Position numbers and translations under genes: made by a program
The notes under the pieces: generated by a model
Database searches by the model: none
What the model saw: only the letters and a program-made list of their open reading frames with translations
Told to the model about the DNA's origin: nothing
Part shown: positions 7,672-16,499 of the stretch, piece by piece
Layout of the letters: each line of letters opens with the position of its first letter
How positions within the stretch are numbered: the stretch's first letter is position 1
Source: a virus
Length of the DNA: 41,511 bases
Reading direction: 5' to 3' (one strand)
Virus record (IMG/VR): IMGVR_UViG_3300047444_000798
Span: 1-41,511 of that record

Positions 7672-7760
7672 GGTCGAAGAGTCGAAAAGGTCGGAAAGGT
7701 CGAAAAGGTCGTAGAGCAAATCTCTTCGACCCCTTCGACCCCTTTGACCCCTTCGACCCT
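7672..7760 (+). terminator. Terminator-like hairpin of the GGTCGAAAGG family
   Basis: Tandem GGTCGAAAA/GGTCGGAAA units pair with tandem CTTCGACCCCTTTGACC units, ending in CCCTTTTCC eight bases before ATG 7769. Arms are long, so a strong stem is expected. Confidence 0.55.
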
Positions 7761-7768
7761 TTTCCACC

Positions 7769-10700
7769 ATGCCCATCAAAACCCTCCGCGGCGACGCGAT
7801 CCCCGTCGCCAAGGTCGTCTATTACACACCGCTCGGCCCGATCGTGCCGGGGACGGTGTTCAGTTTGTGGTGCAACGGCAAAGCGGTGACCTACAAGGCG
7901 ATCACCGGCGACACCCCCGCCAGCGTCGCCACGGCCTGGGCGGCCGCCGTGGCTGCCACCACGATTCCCGAGTTCCAGGAAGTCCTCGCGACGGCGATCG
8001 GCTCATCGCTGTCGCTGGTCGCCGTCGCGGCCGGCGTGCCGTTCGAGATTACGGCCACCAGCTCGGGAAACCTGACCGTCTCGGAAACGACCCTGGGACA
8101 TGGGGGCCAGAACGAGGTCCACAAAATTGCCCTGATCGGCGCCTACACCGGCGGCAATTTCACGGCGACCTGGAATTTCGGCGCGGGGAACGTCACCACC
8201 GGGAACATTGCTTACAACGCGACGGCCGCCGCGGTTCAGGCCGCAATCATCGCTCTCTCCGGAGTGGGAGCCGGTCAATGCGCTGTGACCGGCGGCCCAG
8301 GCCCCGCCGCGCCGTGGTATGTCACGTTCACGGGGACGCTGGCCGGAACGGCGATCGCGGCCGGGACGATCAACGGAGCCGGCCTGACGGGAGCCTCCAG
8401 CCTGACGATCGCCGAGGTGCAACCGGGAGTCGGCCTGTCAAATTCGATCCAATACTTCGACCCGGCCGCCCAGGCCGGCAGCTTCACACTGACGTTCAAC
8501 GGCCAGACCACGACGGGCCTCAACGCCAACTCGTCCGCCGCCGCCGTCCAGGCCGCGCTGCAGGCCCTCTCGACCATTGGAGCCGGTAATTGCGCCGTCT
8601 ATACCGCGACGAACACCGGCAACTGTCCCCCCAATCCCTATTTCGTCCAGTTTACGGGAGCGCTGGCCGCGACGAACGTCCCGCTCCTGACCTGGTCGAC
8701 CGCCTTCCCGGGGGGAACGACCGGTACAACGCCCCCCACGCAGATTCAGCAGGGGGGACAAACCACAAGCCAAGCCTGGCAATTCGTATCGCTGGGAAGT
8801 TTCATCGGCGGCACGTTCAGAATGTCATTCAACGGAAAGACGACAGCCGCAATCCCGATTTTGTTTCAGGGGGCCTCGGCCACGATCGCCACGATCACGG
8901 CCATTCAATCCGCTCTCTCCGCCCTCAGCTCGCTCGCCGGAGTGAGTGTCAGCGTGTACGGCAAAAGCTATACGGGATGGGGTATTTTCTACTCCGACAA
9001 TGCGTTCCTCGTTGGTTTCTCCGGACTTTCGACCAGCGCACCGGCGCCGCTGCTCTCGATCGACAATTCCGGACTCACGGGGGGAGCGGGCCCGTCGACC
9101 GCGACAGTGCTCGCCACGGGCCAGGCCAATGTCAACGAAATCCAGTCCGTTCAGGTCAACGCGGCCGGCGGAACATTCACGCTGACCGCCGGCGCGCAAA
9201 CCACCACCGCGATCGCCTGGAACGCCGTCTCGGGAACCGTGCAGACGCGCGTCGCCACGGACCTGTCGACGACGATCGTCTCCTGCACGGTGACCGGATC
9301 GGGAACACCCGCCAGCCCCTACCTGATCACCGTCACGAGCCCCGCCAATACAACGATTGCACTCCTCACGGGGAACTCTGGATCATTAACGGGGGGGACG
9401 GGGACGATCACGGAGACCGTCGCCGGCTCGGCCGGAGCGAACGAGGTCCAGACGATCACGCCGGCCCAAGGGGTCAACGGGGGGACACTCACGCTCGCCT
9501 TCAACGGCTCGAGCCCCACCGAGTCCCTCGCTTGGAATGCGACCGCGGGCCAAGTGCAATCCGCGCTCAGGTCGCTGCCGACGGTCAACACGGTGACCGT
9601 CACGGGGGGATCCGGCGCCGCCTGGGTGGTGACCTGGTCGCTGACACAGCAGTTTTCTCCGCAGCCGCTGATCGTCGCCGACGGTTCTTTGCTGACAGGG
9701 ATGTTTTCCGCGGGAATCACCGCCGCCACAATCCAGCGGAGCGCGGGCCCGCTGCATTGGGACGATCCGACGAACTGGGCTCCCGCCGGCGTGCCCGGTT
9801 ATCTCGATTCGGTCTACCTGACAACGCCGCAAGCCGATTGCCTCTACGGCCTCGACCAGATCAGCACGTTCCAAGTCGCTTCGAACGTCCAGCAAGTCGC
9901 AGTCTCCGCCACGGGGGGAACGTTCACGCTCACCTCGGGAGCCCAGACGACCGCCGCGATTGCCTACAATGCGACCGCCGCGCAAGTCGGGGCCGCGATC
10001 CTGGCCGCGTTCACGACCAACGCCCTTCAGTGCACGGTGACCGGCGCCGGCACGGCCGCCAGCCCCTGGGTCATCACGGTCCAAGGTCCCCAGGGGGCCA
10101 GCCTGCCCCTCCTCACTGCGAATGCCGGCAGCCTGACGGGGGGCGCGGGGACCGTGACGATCAACGCCGCCACGTTCCTCGTCACGGGCCAATTCGCTCT
10201 CGTCAATGGGCAAACGGTGTCCGTCACGAACGCCGGCGGAGGCTTGCCCACCGGCCTGGCCGTCGCCACGGCCTATTACGTGAGTAATAGCAACCGCGAC
10301 ACCAAAACGTTCCAGCTCGCCGCCACATCGGGGGGAACGCCGATGGCCGTCACGACGGTGGGGACGGGGACGCACACGTTTGGCTCGCGGCTCAATTACC
10401 TGGAGGTGAGCTCCAATTGGACTCAGCTCCTCGGCCTGGATTACACCAACCCCGCCGGCTACGTCGAATACCGCACCCGTCCGCTGCACATTGGCGTGGC
10501 CGCCGCGGGCCTGATGTCGATCAACGTCGGAACCGGAGCGGGAAGCGGCTCCCAGCGGATCAATCTCGACACGGACGTCGACCAGGTCGCTCTCAAGGCG
10601 ATTACGACGGGCGGCGAGCTCACCCCCGGAGTCCCGCCGCTCCTGTGGCGCAACGCCTCGGCCGTCTCGACGCTCGAAATCGTCAACGGCGACGTGGGAG

Positions 10701-10864
10701 TCGCCATCTATCCCGGCGAATCGGCCACGCTCGCCAGCCCCACCAAGATCCGGTCCGGAAGCCTGACGCTGGGACCGGGAGCCACCGTCGGAACGATCGA
10801 TCAGACGGGGGGGAAGATTGTGAGCAACGGAGCGACGATCAACGGAGCGTGTGTGTTTTCGTAA
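7769..10864 (+). CDS. Repeat-containing tail fibre / host-binding protein
   Basis: A 1031-residue Gly/Thr/Ala-rich protein. It carries about six copies of a 90-110-residue beta-sandwich-like unit, starting near residues 115, 225, 335, 452, 552 and 700. Each has the plan Gly-Gly-Thr-Phe-Thr-Leu, then Thr-Thr-Ala-Ile-Ala-Tyr-Asn-Ala-Thr, an Ala-rich helix (AAAVQAALQALS), a CAVTG-type strand, and LLT followed by Gly-rich turns. A HWDDPTNW motif (near 665) precedes the last unit. Residues 880-1031 look like a beta-helix with repeated GATVG/GGKIV turns. This plan suits a trimeric receptor-binding fibre. One copy of the unit also occurs in the next gene. Confidence 0.7.
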   Translation: MPIKTLRGDAIPVAKVVYYTPLGPIVPGTVFSLWCNGKAVTYKAITGDTPASVATAWAAAVAATTIPEFQEVLATAIGSSLSLVAVAAGVPFEITATSSGNLTVSETTLGHGGQNEVHKIALIGAYTGGNFTATWNFGAGNVTTGNIAYNATAAAVQAAIIALSGVGAGQCAVTGGPGPAAPWYVTFTGTLAGTAIAAGTINGAGLTGASSLTIAEVQPGVGLSNSIQYFDPAAQAGSFTLTFNGQTTTGLNANSSAAAVQAALQALSTIGAGNCAVYTATNTGNCPPNPYFVQFTGALAATNVPLLTWSTAFPGGTTGTTPPTQIQQGGQTTSQAWQFVSLGSFIGGTFRMSFNGKTTAAIPILFQGASATIATITAIQSALSALSSLAGVSVSVYGKSYTGWGIFYSDNAFLVGFSGLSTSAPAPLLSIDNSGLTGGAGPSTATVLATGQANVNEIQSVQVNAAGGTFTLTAGAQTTTAIAWNAVSGTVQTRVATDLSTTIVSCTVTGSGTPASPYLITVTSPANTTIALLTGNSGSLTGGTGTITETVAGSAGANEVQTITPAQGVNGGTLTLAFNGSSPTESLAWNATAGQVQSALRSLPTVNTVTVTGGSGAAWVVTWSLTQQFSPQPLIVADGSLLTGMFSAGITAATIQRSAGPLHWDDPTNWAPAGVPGYLDSVYLTTPQADCLYGLDQISTFQVASNVQQVAVSATGGTFTLTSGAQTTAAIAYNATAAQVGAAILAAFTTNALQCTVTGAGTAASPWVITVQGPQGASLPLLTANAGSLTGGAGTVTINAATFLVTGQFALVNGQTVSVTNAGGGLPTGLAVATAYYVSNSNRDTKTFQLAATSGGTPMAVTTVGTGTHTFGSRLNYLEVSSNWTQLLGLDYTNPAGYVEYRTRPLHIGVAAAGLMSINVGTGAGSGSQRINLDTDVDQVALKAITTGGELTPGVPPLLWRNASAVSTLEIVNGDVGVAIYPGESATLASPTKIRSGSLTLGPGATVGTIDQTGGKIVSNGATINGACVFS
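10274..10289. repeat. Dispersed 17-bp motif, copy g (inside a coding region)
   Basis: TATTACGTGAGTAATA inside the fibre gene matches the consensus TTATYMCKYGAGTRATA apart from its middle. Because it is coding, it may be chance. Confidence 0.35.
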
Positions 10865-10872
10865 GGAAGCGT

Positions 10873-11586
10873 ATGGCAGAGCAACTCGTCCGATTCACTC
10901 TCGACGCCGCACAGCGCACCAAGGCCTGCGTGCGCGCGTTCGAAGCGGGCGAGCTCGGGGGCGAACCGGTTTCGCGAGCGAGCCGGTCGCGCCACGATCG
11001 GCCCCCCATCCGAGCCATCCTCCTGGAGGATCTCGTCGACGAGGGGGAAGCCGATGCCGCGGTGACCTACAAGGCCAGCATGACGGAGATCCAAAAGCTG
11101 ACCGTGCTGGGTTTCGTCTCCTCGGGAACATTTTCGCTGAGCTTCAAGGGAGCCTCGACCGATTCGCTCCCGTTCAACGTCCTGCCGACTGCCCTCCAAA
11201 CGGCCCTCGAAAACCTGCCGACGATCGGCAAGAACAACGTCCGCGTCACGCTCGGCTCATTTGCCCCCGACCCCAAACAGCCCACGCAGCTCGATTACGT
11301 CGGCGTCTGGCTGATCGAATTCCGCGGCACATTCCTGACGCGCGACCCGGCGACGATCCCGCTCCTCGTCCCCGCCAGCTCCCTCGGTTCCACCGGCCCA
11401 TCGCTCCTAATCGCCGAGCACACCCAATGGGCCGATACGGGAATGATCGAAACCATCCACGCCATTTTGCCCCTGACCACGCCGACCCCCGTCCGGGCCG
11501 GCGCCGTCGTGACGGCCAAGCAATGGCCAGGGCTGGGCTACGGCCTGGAGACCGTTCAGCCGAGGCAATTTGGGAACCCGTATTGA
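10873..11586 (+). CDS. Fibre-associated protein with one fibre-type repeat unit
   Basis: A 237-residue protein from ATG 10873, 8 bases after the fibre stop. Residues 1-65 are charged and helical with an Arg-rich SRASRSRHDRPPIR segment. Residues 68-185 repeat the fibre unit: IQKLTVLGFVSSGTFSLSF, the Ala/Leu helix TALQTALENLPTIGKNNV, then WLIEFRGTF and IPLLVPASSL. The C-terminus is strand-rich. Sharing a domain with the fibre suggests it packs against it, as a connector or collar, or descends from it by partial duplication. Confidence 0.6.
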   Translation: MAEQLVRFTLDAAQRTKACVRAFEAGELGGEPVSRASRSRHDRPPIRAILLEDLVDEGEADAAVTYKASMTEIQKLTVLGFVSSGTFSLSFKGASTDSLPFNVLPTALQTALENLPTIGKNNVRVTLGSFAPDPKQPTQLDYVGVWLIEFRGTFLTRDPATIPLLVPASSLGSTGPSLLIAEHTQWADTGMIETIHAILPLTTPTPVRAGAVVTAKQWPGLGYGLETVQPRQFGNPY

Positions 11587-11610
11587 AAGGGTCGAAGAGT
11601 CGAAGAGAGT
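11584..11610 (+). repeat. Purine arm of a split GGTCGAAAGG-family inverted repeat
   Basis: GAAAGGGTCGAAGAGTCGAA lies at the stop of the previous gene. The matching C/T arm lies 300 bases away at 11908-11941, so a small gene occupies the loop. Confidence 0.55.
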
Positions 11611-11660
11611 TGTCCACGGATTTTTACGAGTTCCTTTGAAACGAAAGAAAAGGTGAAACC

Positions 11661-11906
11661 ATGCACTATCGAAACGGCCGCGAGGCCAAAAACGGAGATC
11701 TCATTGTTCAGATCGGGAACGAAGGCCGGATTGAGAAGTTCGGAGTTCTTCATTCTGCGACTCCCGGAAATGACTACTGCAACGGCGTCATCGCTCCTGT
11801 GCAGGAAGTCAGGGCCGGCGCCTGCATGTGCGATTGCCTGCACGTTGATGACTTGGCAGCGATTCTCAAGGAAAAGGGCCTCGACAAACGCCCCGAAGGT
11901 AAATAG
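11661..11906 (+). CDS. Small Cys-containing protein, 81 aa
   Basis: An 81-residue protein. It begins MHYRNGREAKNGDLIVQIGN, a pattern seen in small beta-barrel-like phage proteins. A CMCDCLHVDDLAAI segment near residues 56-69 has three closely spaced cysteines that could bind metal. The C-terminal helix is charged. It lies between two arms of an inverted repeat, so it looks like an inserted single-gene cassette. AAAGGTG upstream of ATG 11661 can serve as ribosome-binding site. Function unknown. Confidence 0.6.
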   Translation: MHYRNGREAKNGDLIVQIGNEGRIEKFGVLHSATPGNDYCNGVIAPVQEVRAGACMCDCLHVDDLAAILKEKGLDKRPEGK

Positions 11907-11907
11907 C

Positions 11908-11941
11908 GACCCCTTTGACCTCTTTGACTCCTTCGACCCTT
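11908..11941 (+). repeat. Pyrimidine arm of the split inverted repeat
   Basis: Tandem GACCCCTTTGACCTCTTTGA units pair with the arm at 11584-11610. The next ATG is 11952. Confidence 0.55.
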
Positions 11942-11951
11942 TATTTGCCCC

Positions 11952-12455
11952 ATGCCTGTCCACCTTTTTGATCCCGGATGCCCTCACGCCGACCCGACTC
12001 ACGCCGGGATCGGCCAGACGGCCAAGCGCTGTGGAGATTGCCCCGCCGTGCCGAGATATTGGAAGGTGGAAAGCCGGACGCCGGCCAGTGCCGACGATCT
12101 CGCCGCCGCCATGTTCGGCCCGACGTTCGTCCTCGACCGTGAGTTGACCCAGTTTCGCGTCGACGAAAACGACAACTGCCAATGGAGCTGCTCGTTCGCA
12201 GTGCCCGGGGGAACGGGGAGCTGGCTCATTTACTACGGTTCCATCGCCCCGCCGGGGGGTGGCCTGGCCGTCTCGGGTTGGCTCGCCGTCGCCGGCGGCC
12301 CGACTCCGTTCCCGCTCAATGAGGTGGCCGCCTATGTCCGCCTCGATTTCTTCCGCTGTATGCAAGCCAACGTCCTGACGTTCATCCCGCCGCCGACCAG
12401 CGGGGGATTCAATGCCACCCCGGACGCAGTCACGATTACTCCCTTCTGGCCCTAA
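11952..12455 (+). CDS. Unknown tail-region protein, 167 aa
   Basis: A 167-residue protein. The N-terminus has cysteines in CPH and CGDC arrangements (residues 9-29), possibly a small metal site. Residues 60-150 are beta-rich with Gly/Pro turns (WLIYYGSIAPPGGGLAVSGW), like small virion domains. It lies between fibre-associated genes and the glycosyltransferase, with stop and next ATG 3 bases apart, so it is probably co-translated. I do not recognise a family. Confidence 0.55.
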   Translation: MPVHLFDPGCPHADPTHAGIGQTAKRCGDCPAVPRYWKVESRTPASADDLAAAMFGPTFVLDRELTQFRVDENDNCQWSCSFAVPGGTGSWLIYYGSIAPPGGGLAVSGWLAVAGGPTPFPLNEVAAYVRLDFFRCMQANVLTFIPPPTSGGFNATPDAVTITPFWP

Positions 12456-12458
12456 ATC

Positions 12459-13937
12459 ATGAGCTTCCGAGCCCTCTGGCATACCGACCGCTATGAGCCC
12501 CGCGACATGCGCGACGCAGTCCCGCAGACCTATCATGAGCGGCTGCTCGCCTGCGAGGCCTGCGCCCACCGCGTCGGCCACAAATGCACGCGGGCGGAGA
12601 ATCTGTGTTCGGTGCTGGCCAGGCCGGTCAACGCGACGTGCCCGGCTCGCGCGTGGGGGGAGACGCGCGAAGAGGCAAGCCCCGTGGGTGCCGACTCAAA
12701 GACGCAAGGCGTTACGCGGTTCGTGCCTGGCGAGGATGTTCCCTCACGAGGCTTGCCTCTTCACGCCGCCGATGCCAGCGCCCGACCCCGCCCACTCCGC
12801 GTCGGCCTCTTTACCGACGTTTTCGCCTGCGGTGGAGTCGAACGTTGGTGGCTCTCGCTCTGCCGCCATTGGTCGACCGGCGACATCCTGACGCCGGCCG
12901 GGATCGCCCTCACGGACCGCGGAGCCATCTACGCCCCGCACATCCGCGAGGCATTGCGCTTCGCCCCGATCTATGCCACGAAATGCCGCCGCGCCGAACT
13001 CCGTCCTCTATCCTCGATCGTCGATCCTCTGGCCCCCAGCCGCATCCGCCTCCTCGACCTCGAAACCGACGCCTGTCGCGCCCTCGCAGCCCACTGCGAC
13101 ATCATCCTCACCTGGTGCCATGCCGATCTCCCTCCGCTGCTCGGTGATTTCGGCGGCCCGGTCGTGTTGATCTCGCACGGTGAAGGAGCCTGGTCGCAGC
13201 ACCTGATGCAGGGCGCCGCGATCGGCGCGACACATTACGCCGCCGTGTCCCGAGCGGCCGTGAATGCCTTCCCCACCGAGATCCGCCGCCAGGTGAAGGT
13301 CATCGAGAACGGGATTGACCTCGACCGCATTGCCCCCACCCGCTCGCGCCTCGACGTTCGCGCCGCCTGGGGAATTTCACCCGATGCGATCGCCGTCGGT
13401 TATCTGGGTCGCAACAGTCCGGAAAAAAATCCCCTGGCCGCCGCTCGAGCCGTGGCCGCAATCAACCGCGATAATCCGGGGGCCGCCTTTGCCGTCTATG
13501 CTCACCCGCATTTCGGGGACAATCCCGAGGCTCGGAACGCCGTCCTCCAAGCCGCTGCCGGCGAAGCCGCCTGCATCACGCCCGATCATATGGGCGACGT
13601 CCTGGGAGCCCTCGACGTCTTCATGCTGGCCAGCGAGCAGGAAGGGGGATCCTTGGGCCTCCTGGAAGCCCTGGCCGCCGGAATCCCCTGCGTCGTGACG
13701 GCGGTCGGCAACGTTGAAGATCTGGAAAAGCGATTCGGGCCGCTGTTCACACGCGTTCCGATCGGAGCGACCCCCGCCCAGCTCGCCGCCGCCCTCTGGG
13801 AAGCCACGACGACATCCCACCCGAATGCCTTCGGCGGCCCGGAAATGGTGTTTCACAATTTCACCTCCGCCCGCATGGCCCGCGACTGGGAATCGTTCCT
13901 CACCTGTTTGACCCTTTCGACCTCTGCGACTCCCTGA
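12459..13937 (+). CDS. GT-B family glycosyltransferase with N-terminal zinc-binding domain
   Basis: A 492-residue protein. Residues 29-65 contain Cys in a CEACAHRVGHKC ... C ... CPARAW arrangement, like a small zinc domain. Residues 68-110 are a linker encoded by a facing pair of REP-like elements (12662 and 12749). Residues 112-485 are a GT4-like transferase: GGVERWW near 125 in the acceptor half, an HGEGAWSQH segment, and an E-x7-E motif (E395, E403) in EGGSLGLLEALAAGIPCVV, which binds the nucleotide sugar. It may glycosylate the Ser/Thr-rich fibres or host surface sugars. The C-terminal TLSTSATP comes from a GACC-type repeat. Confidence 0.8.
   Translation: MSFRALWHTDRYEPRDMRDAVPQTYHERLLACEACAHRVGHKCTRAENLCSVLARPVNATCPARAWGETREEASPVGADSKTQGVTRFVPGEDVPSRGLPLHAADASARPRPLRVGLFTDVFACGGVERWWLSLCRHWSTGDILTPAGIALTDRGAIYAPHIREALRFAPIYATKCRRAELRPLSSIVDPLAPSRIRLLDLETDACRALAAHCDIILTWCHADLPPLLGDFGGPVVLISHGEGAWSQHLMQGAAIGATHYAAVSRAAVNAFPTEIRRQVKVIENGIDLDRIAPTRSRLDVRAAWGISPDAIAVGYLGRNSPEKNPLAAARAVAAINRDNPGAAFAVYAHPHFGDNPEARNAVLQAAAGEAACITPDHMGDVLGALDVFMLASEQEGGSLGLLEALAAGIPCVVTAVGNVEDLEKRFGPLFTRVPIGATPAQLAAALWEATTTSHPNAFGGPEMVFHNFTSARMARDWESFLTCLTLSTSATP
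12662..12683 (+). repeat. REP-like element now coding (glycosyltransferase linker)
   Basis: GACGCGCGAAGAGGCAAGCC matches the reference copy, but where two other copies start with a stop codon (TAA or TGA) this one reads AGA, so the frame continues into the transferase domain. Confidence 0.75.
12749..12767 (-). repeat. REP-like element, inverted, inside the glycosyltransferase gene
   Basis: GAGGCTTGCCTCTTCACGC faces the copy at 12662. Inverted copies elsewhere lie just upstream of genes, here just upstream of the transferase domain. Confidence 0.75.
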
Positions 13938-13939
13938 CC

Positions 13940-15838
13940 ATGTCCGCCACGCTCCAACTCCCCTACACTCGCGTCTCGACGTTCCCCACCGGATCGATCG
14001 CCGGTCGATCGACTGCCGGGACCGGCTTCCTGGAGGCCCTCACGCCCGGTGCCGGCCTGACGCTGGCCGCCGGCGTCCTCTCCGCCGCCGTCGCCTCTGT
14101 GGCCGGCCGGACGGGGGCCGTGACGCTCACCAAATCGGACGTCGGCCTGGCCGCTGTCGAAAACACAGCCCTGAGTACTTGGCCGGGCTCGGCGAATATC
14201 ACGACGCTGGGGACGATCGGGACCGGCGTCTGGAACGGGACGTCCGTTACGAGTCCGTTTCTTAATGTGACGGGCGACTGGCCAATCAACTCGCACAAGA
14301 TCACGAGTGCGGCCGATCCGACCCAAGCCCAGGACCTCGCGACCAAGAATTACGTTGATACGGCCATCCAGGGGCTCGATGTCAAAACTTCCTGCGTCGC
14401 GGCCACCACGGCGAATATTGCGCTCACGGGGACACAGACGATTGACGGCATCGCCGTCACGGCCGGCCAGAGGGTCCTGGTGAAAAACCAATCGACTGGG
14501 AGCCAGAACGGAATCTACGTCGTCGCCTCCGGGGCTTGGAGTCGATCGACAGACGCCGTCCAGGGGGAACTGCTCTCGGGAGCCTACACATTCGTGGAAA
14601 CGGGGACGGTCAACGGCGCGACCGGCTGGACGCTGACGACGGCCGACCCCCTGACGATCGGCACGACAGCCCTCACCTTCACGCAATTCGCCGGGGCCGG
14701 GACTTACACGGCGGGGGCCGGCCTGACGCTGACCGGGACACAATTCAGCGTCGGCACGGGCCAGATCACAAACACCATGCTCGCCGGAAGCGTCGCCGCC
14801 TCCAAATTGGTGGGGACGGACATCGCGACCGTGGGGACGATCACGAGCGGCATCTGGCACGGAACGGCCCTCGGCCTGCTTTACGGTGGGACCAACGCCG
14901 ACCTGTCGGCCACTGGCGGAGCATCGAAGTTTCTGAAACAGGCGAGCGCCGGAGCCGCGATCACGGTCGTTCAAGTCGCCGACGCGGACCTCTCTGTAAC
15001 GAACGTCACGACAAATAACGTCAGCATAACCGCGCACGGCTTCGCCCCCATTGCCCCTAACGACGCGACCAAATACCTCGACGGGACCGGGGTCTACAGC
15101 ATTCCGGCCGGCGGCGGAAGCACGCCAGGCAACCCGACCGCCAGCGTCGGCCTGGCCGCCGTCAACGGCTCAGCCTCGACCTATCTGCGCTCAGACGGAG
15201 CGCCGGCCCTGTCGGTCGCGATCGCTCCCACCTGGACCGGCCAGCACATTTTCGCCCAGACAATCGGTACGACAACGCAACCCGTTAAGGTCCTGGGGAA
15301 GGCCAGCCAATCGGTCGAGAACTGGCGATCGACGCTGGGGACGTCGCAGACCGGAAACCATTTGAGCTGCTATAACAGCGACGACTCGACGCTCACCCTC
15401 GCCTTGTCGAGCGCGGGCAAGATCACGACGTATAACGCCGTCGCCACGGCCGGGATCGGGCTGCCACCCATCGTCGCCACCGGTCGCGCGGTCGGAGTGA
15501 GCGCGCAGCAGACGTCGCTCTGTACCTTCACGCCAACCGCCGATTCATCCTTCCTGGTCTGGGCCAACGTCAACCTGACCACGCTGGGCTCGGCGAATTT
15601 TCAGGTCGACGTCACGTTTACCGACGAAACGAATACGGCCCGGACGCAGATTCTCCAGTTCATCAAAGACAACGCCGCGAGCACCTCATTCAGTATCGTC
15701 ACGAACGCCGTCTCCTATAACGGGACGGCGGTTTCGATTCGAGTAAAGGCCAATACGGCGGTCACGATCAAGACCAACGCAGGGACATACACGTCGTGCG
15801 TCTACAACATTGAGGGATTCATCCTGCAGATCAACTAA
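13940..15838 (+). CDS. Tail fibre protein
   Basis: A 632-residue Gly/Thr/Ala-rich protein starting 2 bases after the glycosyltransferase stop. Residues 130-245 contain a well-known fibre module: KNYVDTAIQGLD, then TQTIDGIAVTAGQRVLVKNQ, SQNGIYVVASGAW and a TLTFTQFAG end. Before and after it are short repeated GTIGTGVWNGT / GTITSGIWHGT turns typical of trimeric fibre shafts. Residues 500-632 form a beta-sandwich-like head (FLVWANVNLTTLGSANFQVD) that could bind a ligand. Probably a receptor-binding or side fibre. The adjacent glycosyltransferase may modify it. Confidence 0.75.
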   Translation: MSATLQLPYTRVSTFPTGSIAGRSTAGTGFLEALTPGAGLTLAAGVLSAAVASVAGRTGAVTLTKSDVGLAAVENTALSTWPGSANITTLGTIGTGVWNGTSVTSPFLNVTGDWPINSHKITSAADPTQAQDLATKNYVDTAIQGLDVKTSCVAATTANIALTGTQTIDGIAVTAGQRVLVKNQSTGSQNGIYVVASGAWSRSTDAVQGELLSGAYTFVETGTVNGATGWTLTTADPLTIGTTALTFTQFAGAGTYTAGAGLTLTGTQFSVGTGQITNTMLAGSVAASKLVGTDIATVGTITSGIWHGTALGLLYGGTNADLSATGGASKFLKQASAGAAITVVQVADADLSVTNVTTNNVSITAHGFAPIAPNDATKYLDGTGVYSIPAGGGSTPGNPTASVGLAAVNGSASTYLRSDGAPALSVAIAPTWTGQHIFAQTIGTTTQPVKVLGKASQSVENWRSTLGTSQTGNHLSCYNSDDSTLTLALSSAGKITTYNAVATAGIGLPPIVATGRAVGVSAQQTSLCTFTPTADSSFLVWANVNLTTLGSANFQVDVTFTDETNTARTQILQFIKDNAASTSFSIVTNAVSYNGTAVSIRVKANTAVTIKTNAGTYTSCVYNIEGFILQIN

Positions 15839-15853
15839 CCAAGGGAGAGTGAG

Positions 15854-16192
15854 ATGTCCACAACGATCACGATCGAATCCCCGGCCCTGGTCGGGACCCT
15901 GGTCAACGGCCGCGTGGTGATTTCCCAGGAGTCGCCGCTCCGGATGGTGACGCGCACGATCACGGGCGTTGACGATCAGACCGTACTGGCGTACGCCCAG
16001 CGGATCGCCAACCTGGCGCAGTGGGACCCCTCGGCCGGCGACGTTGCCATGCCGGGCCTGGAGGCGACCGTTAAATACTGGGTGGCCGAGGCCGCCGCAG
16101 AAGCCGCAATCGTCGCCGAGCTGGCCCATGCGGAAGATCTGGAGACCACCGCGGCCCGGTTTCTGGGGAATGTCAACCCGTCAATTACCTGA
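15854..16192 (+). CDS. Small protein downstream of the fibre, 112 aa
   Basis: A 112-residue protein with AAGGGAGAG a few bases before ATG 15854. The N-terminal half is beta-rich with a Val-Leu-Val-Asn turn; the C-terminal half is an Ala/Glu-rich helix (WVAEAAAEAAIVAELAHAED). It could be a fibre assembly chaperone or a virion protein, judging only by position. No family recognised. Confidence 0.55.
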   Translation: MSTTITIESPALVGTLVNGRVVISQESPLRMVTRTITGVDDQTVLAYAQRIANLAQWDPSAGDVAMPGLEATVKYWVAEAAAEAAIVAELAHAEDLETTAARFLGNVNPSIT

Positions 16193-16216
16193 AGGCTGAA
16201 GGAGGAAGGCTGAAGG

Positions 16217-16492
16217 ATGAAAACGAACACACCAAAAACCAAAACCGAGACGGCCGCCACCGTGACGGAGCTGCGGAACGTCGTTGCGGCGCAGATCAAG
16301 GAGCTGCAGGCCGCCGCCGACCAGCTCTTCGAACAGCGAAAGCAGGCCGAGACGTTCCGGCGCGAGGCTCAAGAGACCGTCGACACGCTCAACTTTCGCC
16401 TGCTGTCGCTGGAACGCCAGAACGTCGCCCTCCGGGATTCGCTGACGGTCACTGAGGGAGCGCTGCTGCAGTTGCGAGCGAAGCAGACGTAA
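16217..16492 (+). CDS. Small coiled-coil protein, 91 aa
   Basis: A 91-residue, almost fully helical protein. Residues 15-85 keep heptad spacing (LRNVVAAQIKELQAAADQLF and LNFRLLSLERQNVALRDSL). There is no signal or membrane segment. The leader is a GAAGGCTGAAGGATGAAAA tract that also precedes the genes at 23810 and 24255, so start and leader seem to have spread together. The function is unknown; an assembly or fibre-chaperone role is possible. Confidence 0.6.
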   Translation: MKTNTPKTKTETAATVTELRNVVAAQIKELQAAADQLFEQRKQAETFRREAQETVDTLNFRLLSLERQNVALRDSLTVTEGALLQLRAKQT

Positions 16493-16499
16493 GAGTCGC

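Noticed and set aside
8590-10287. 565-codon + frame inside the fibre gene
   Set aside because: Out-of-frame shadow of the repetitive fibre gene; rich in Arg, His and Pro.
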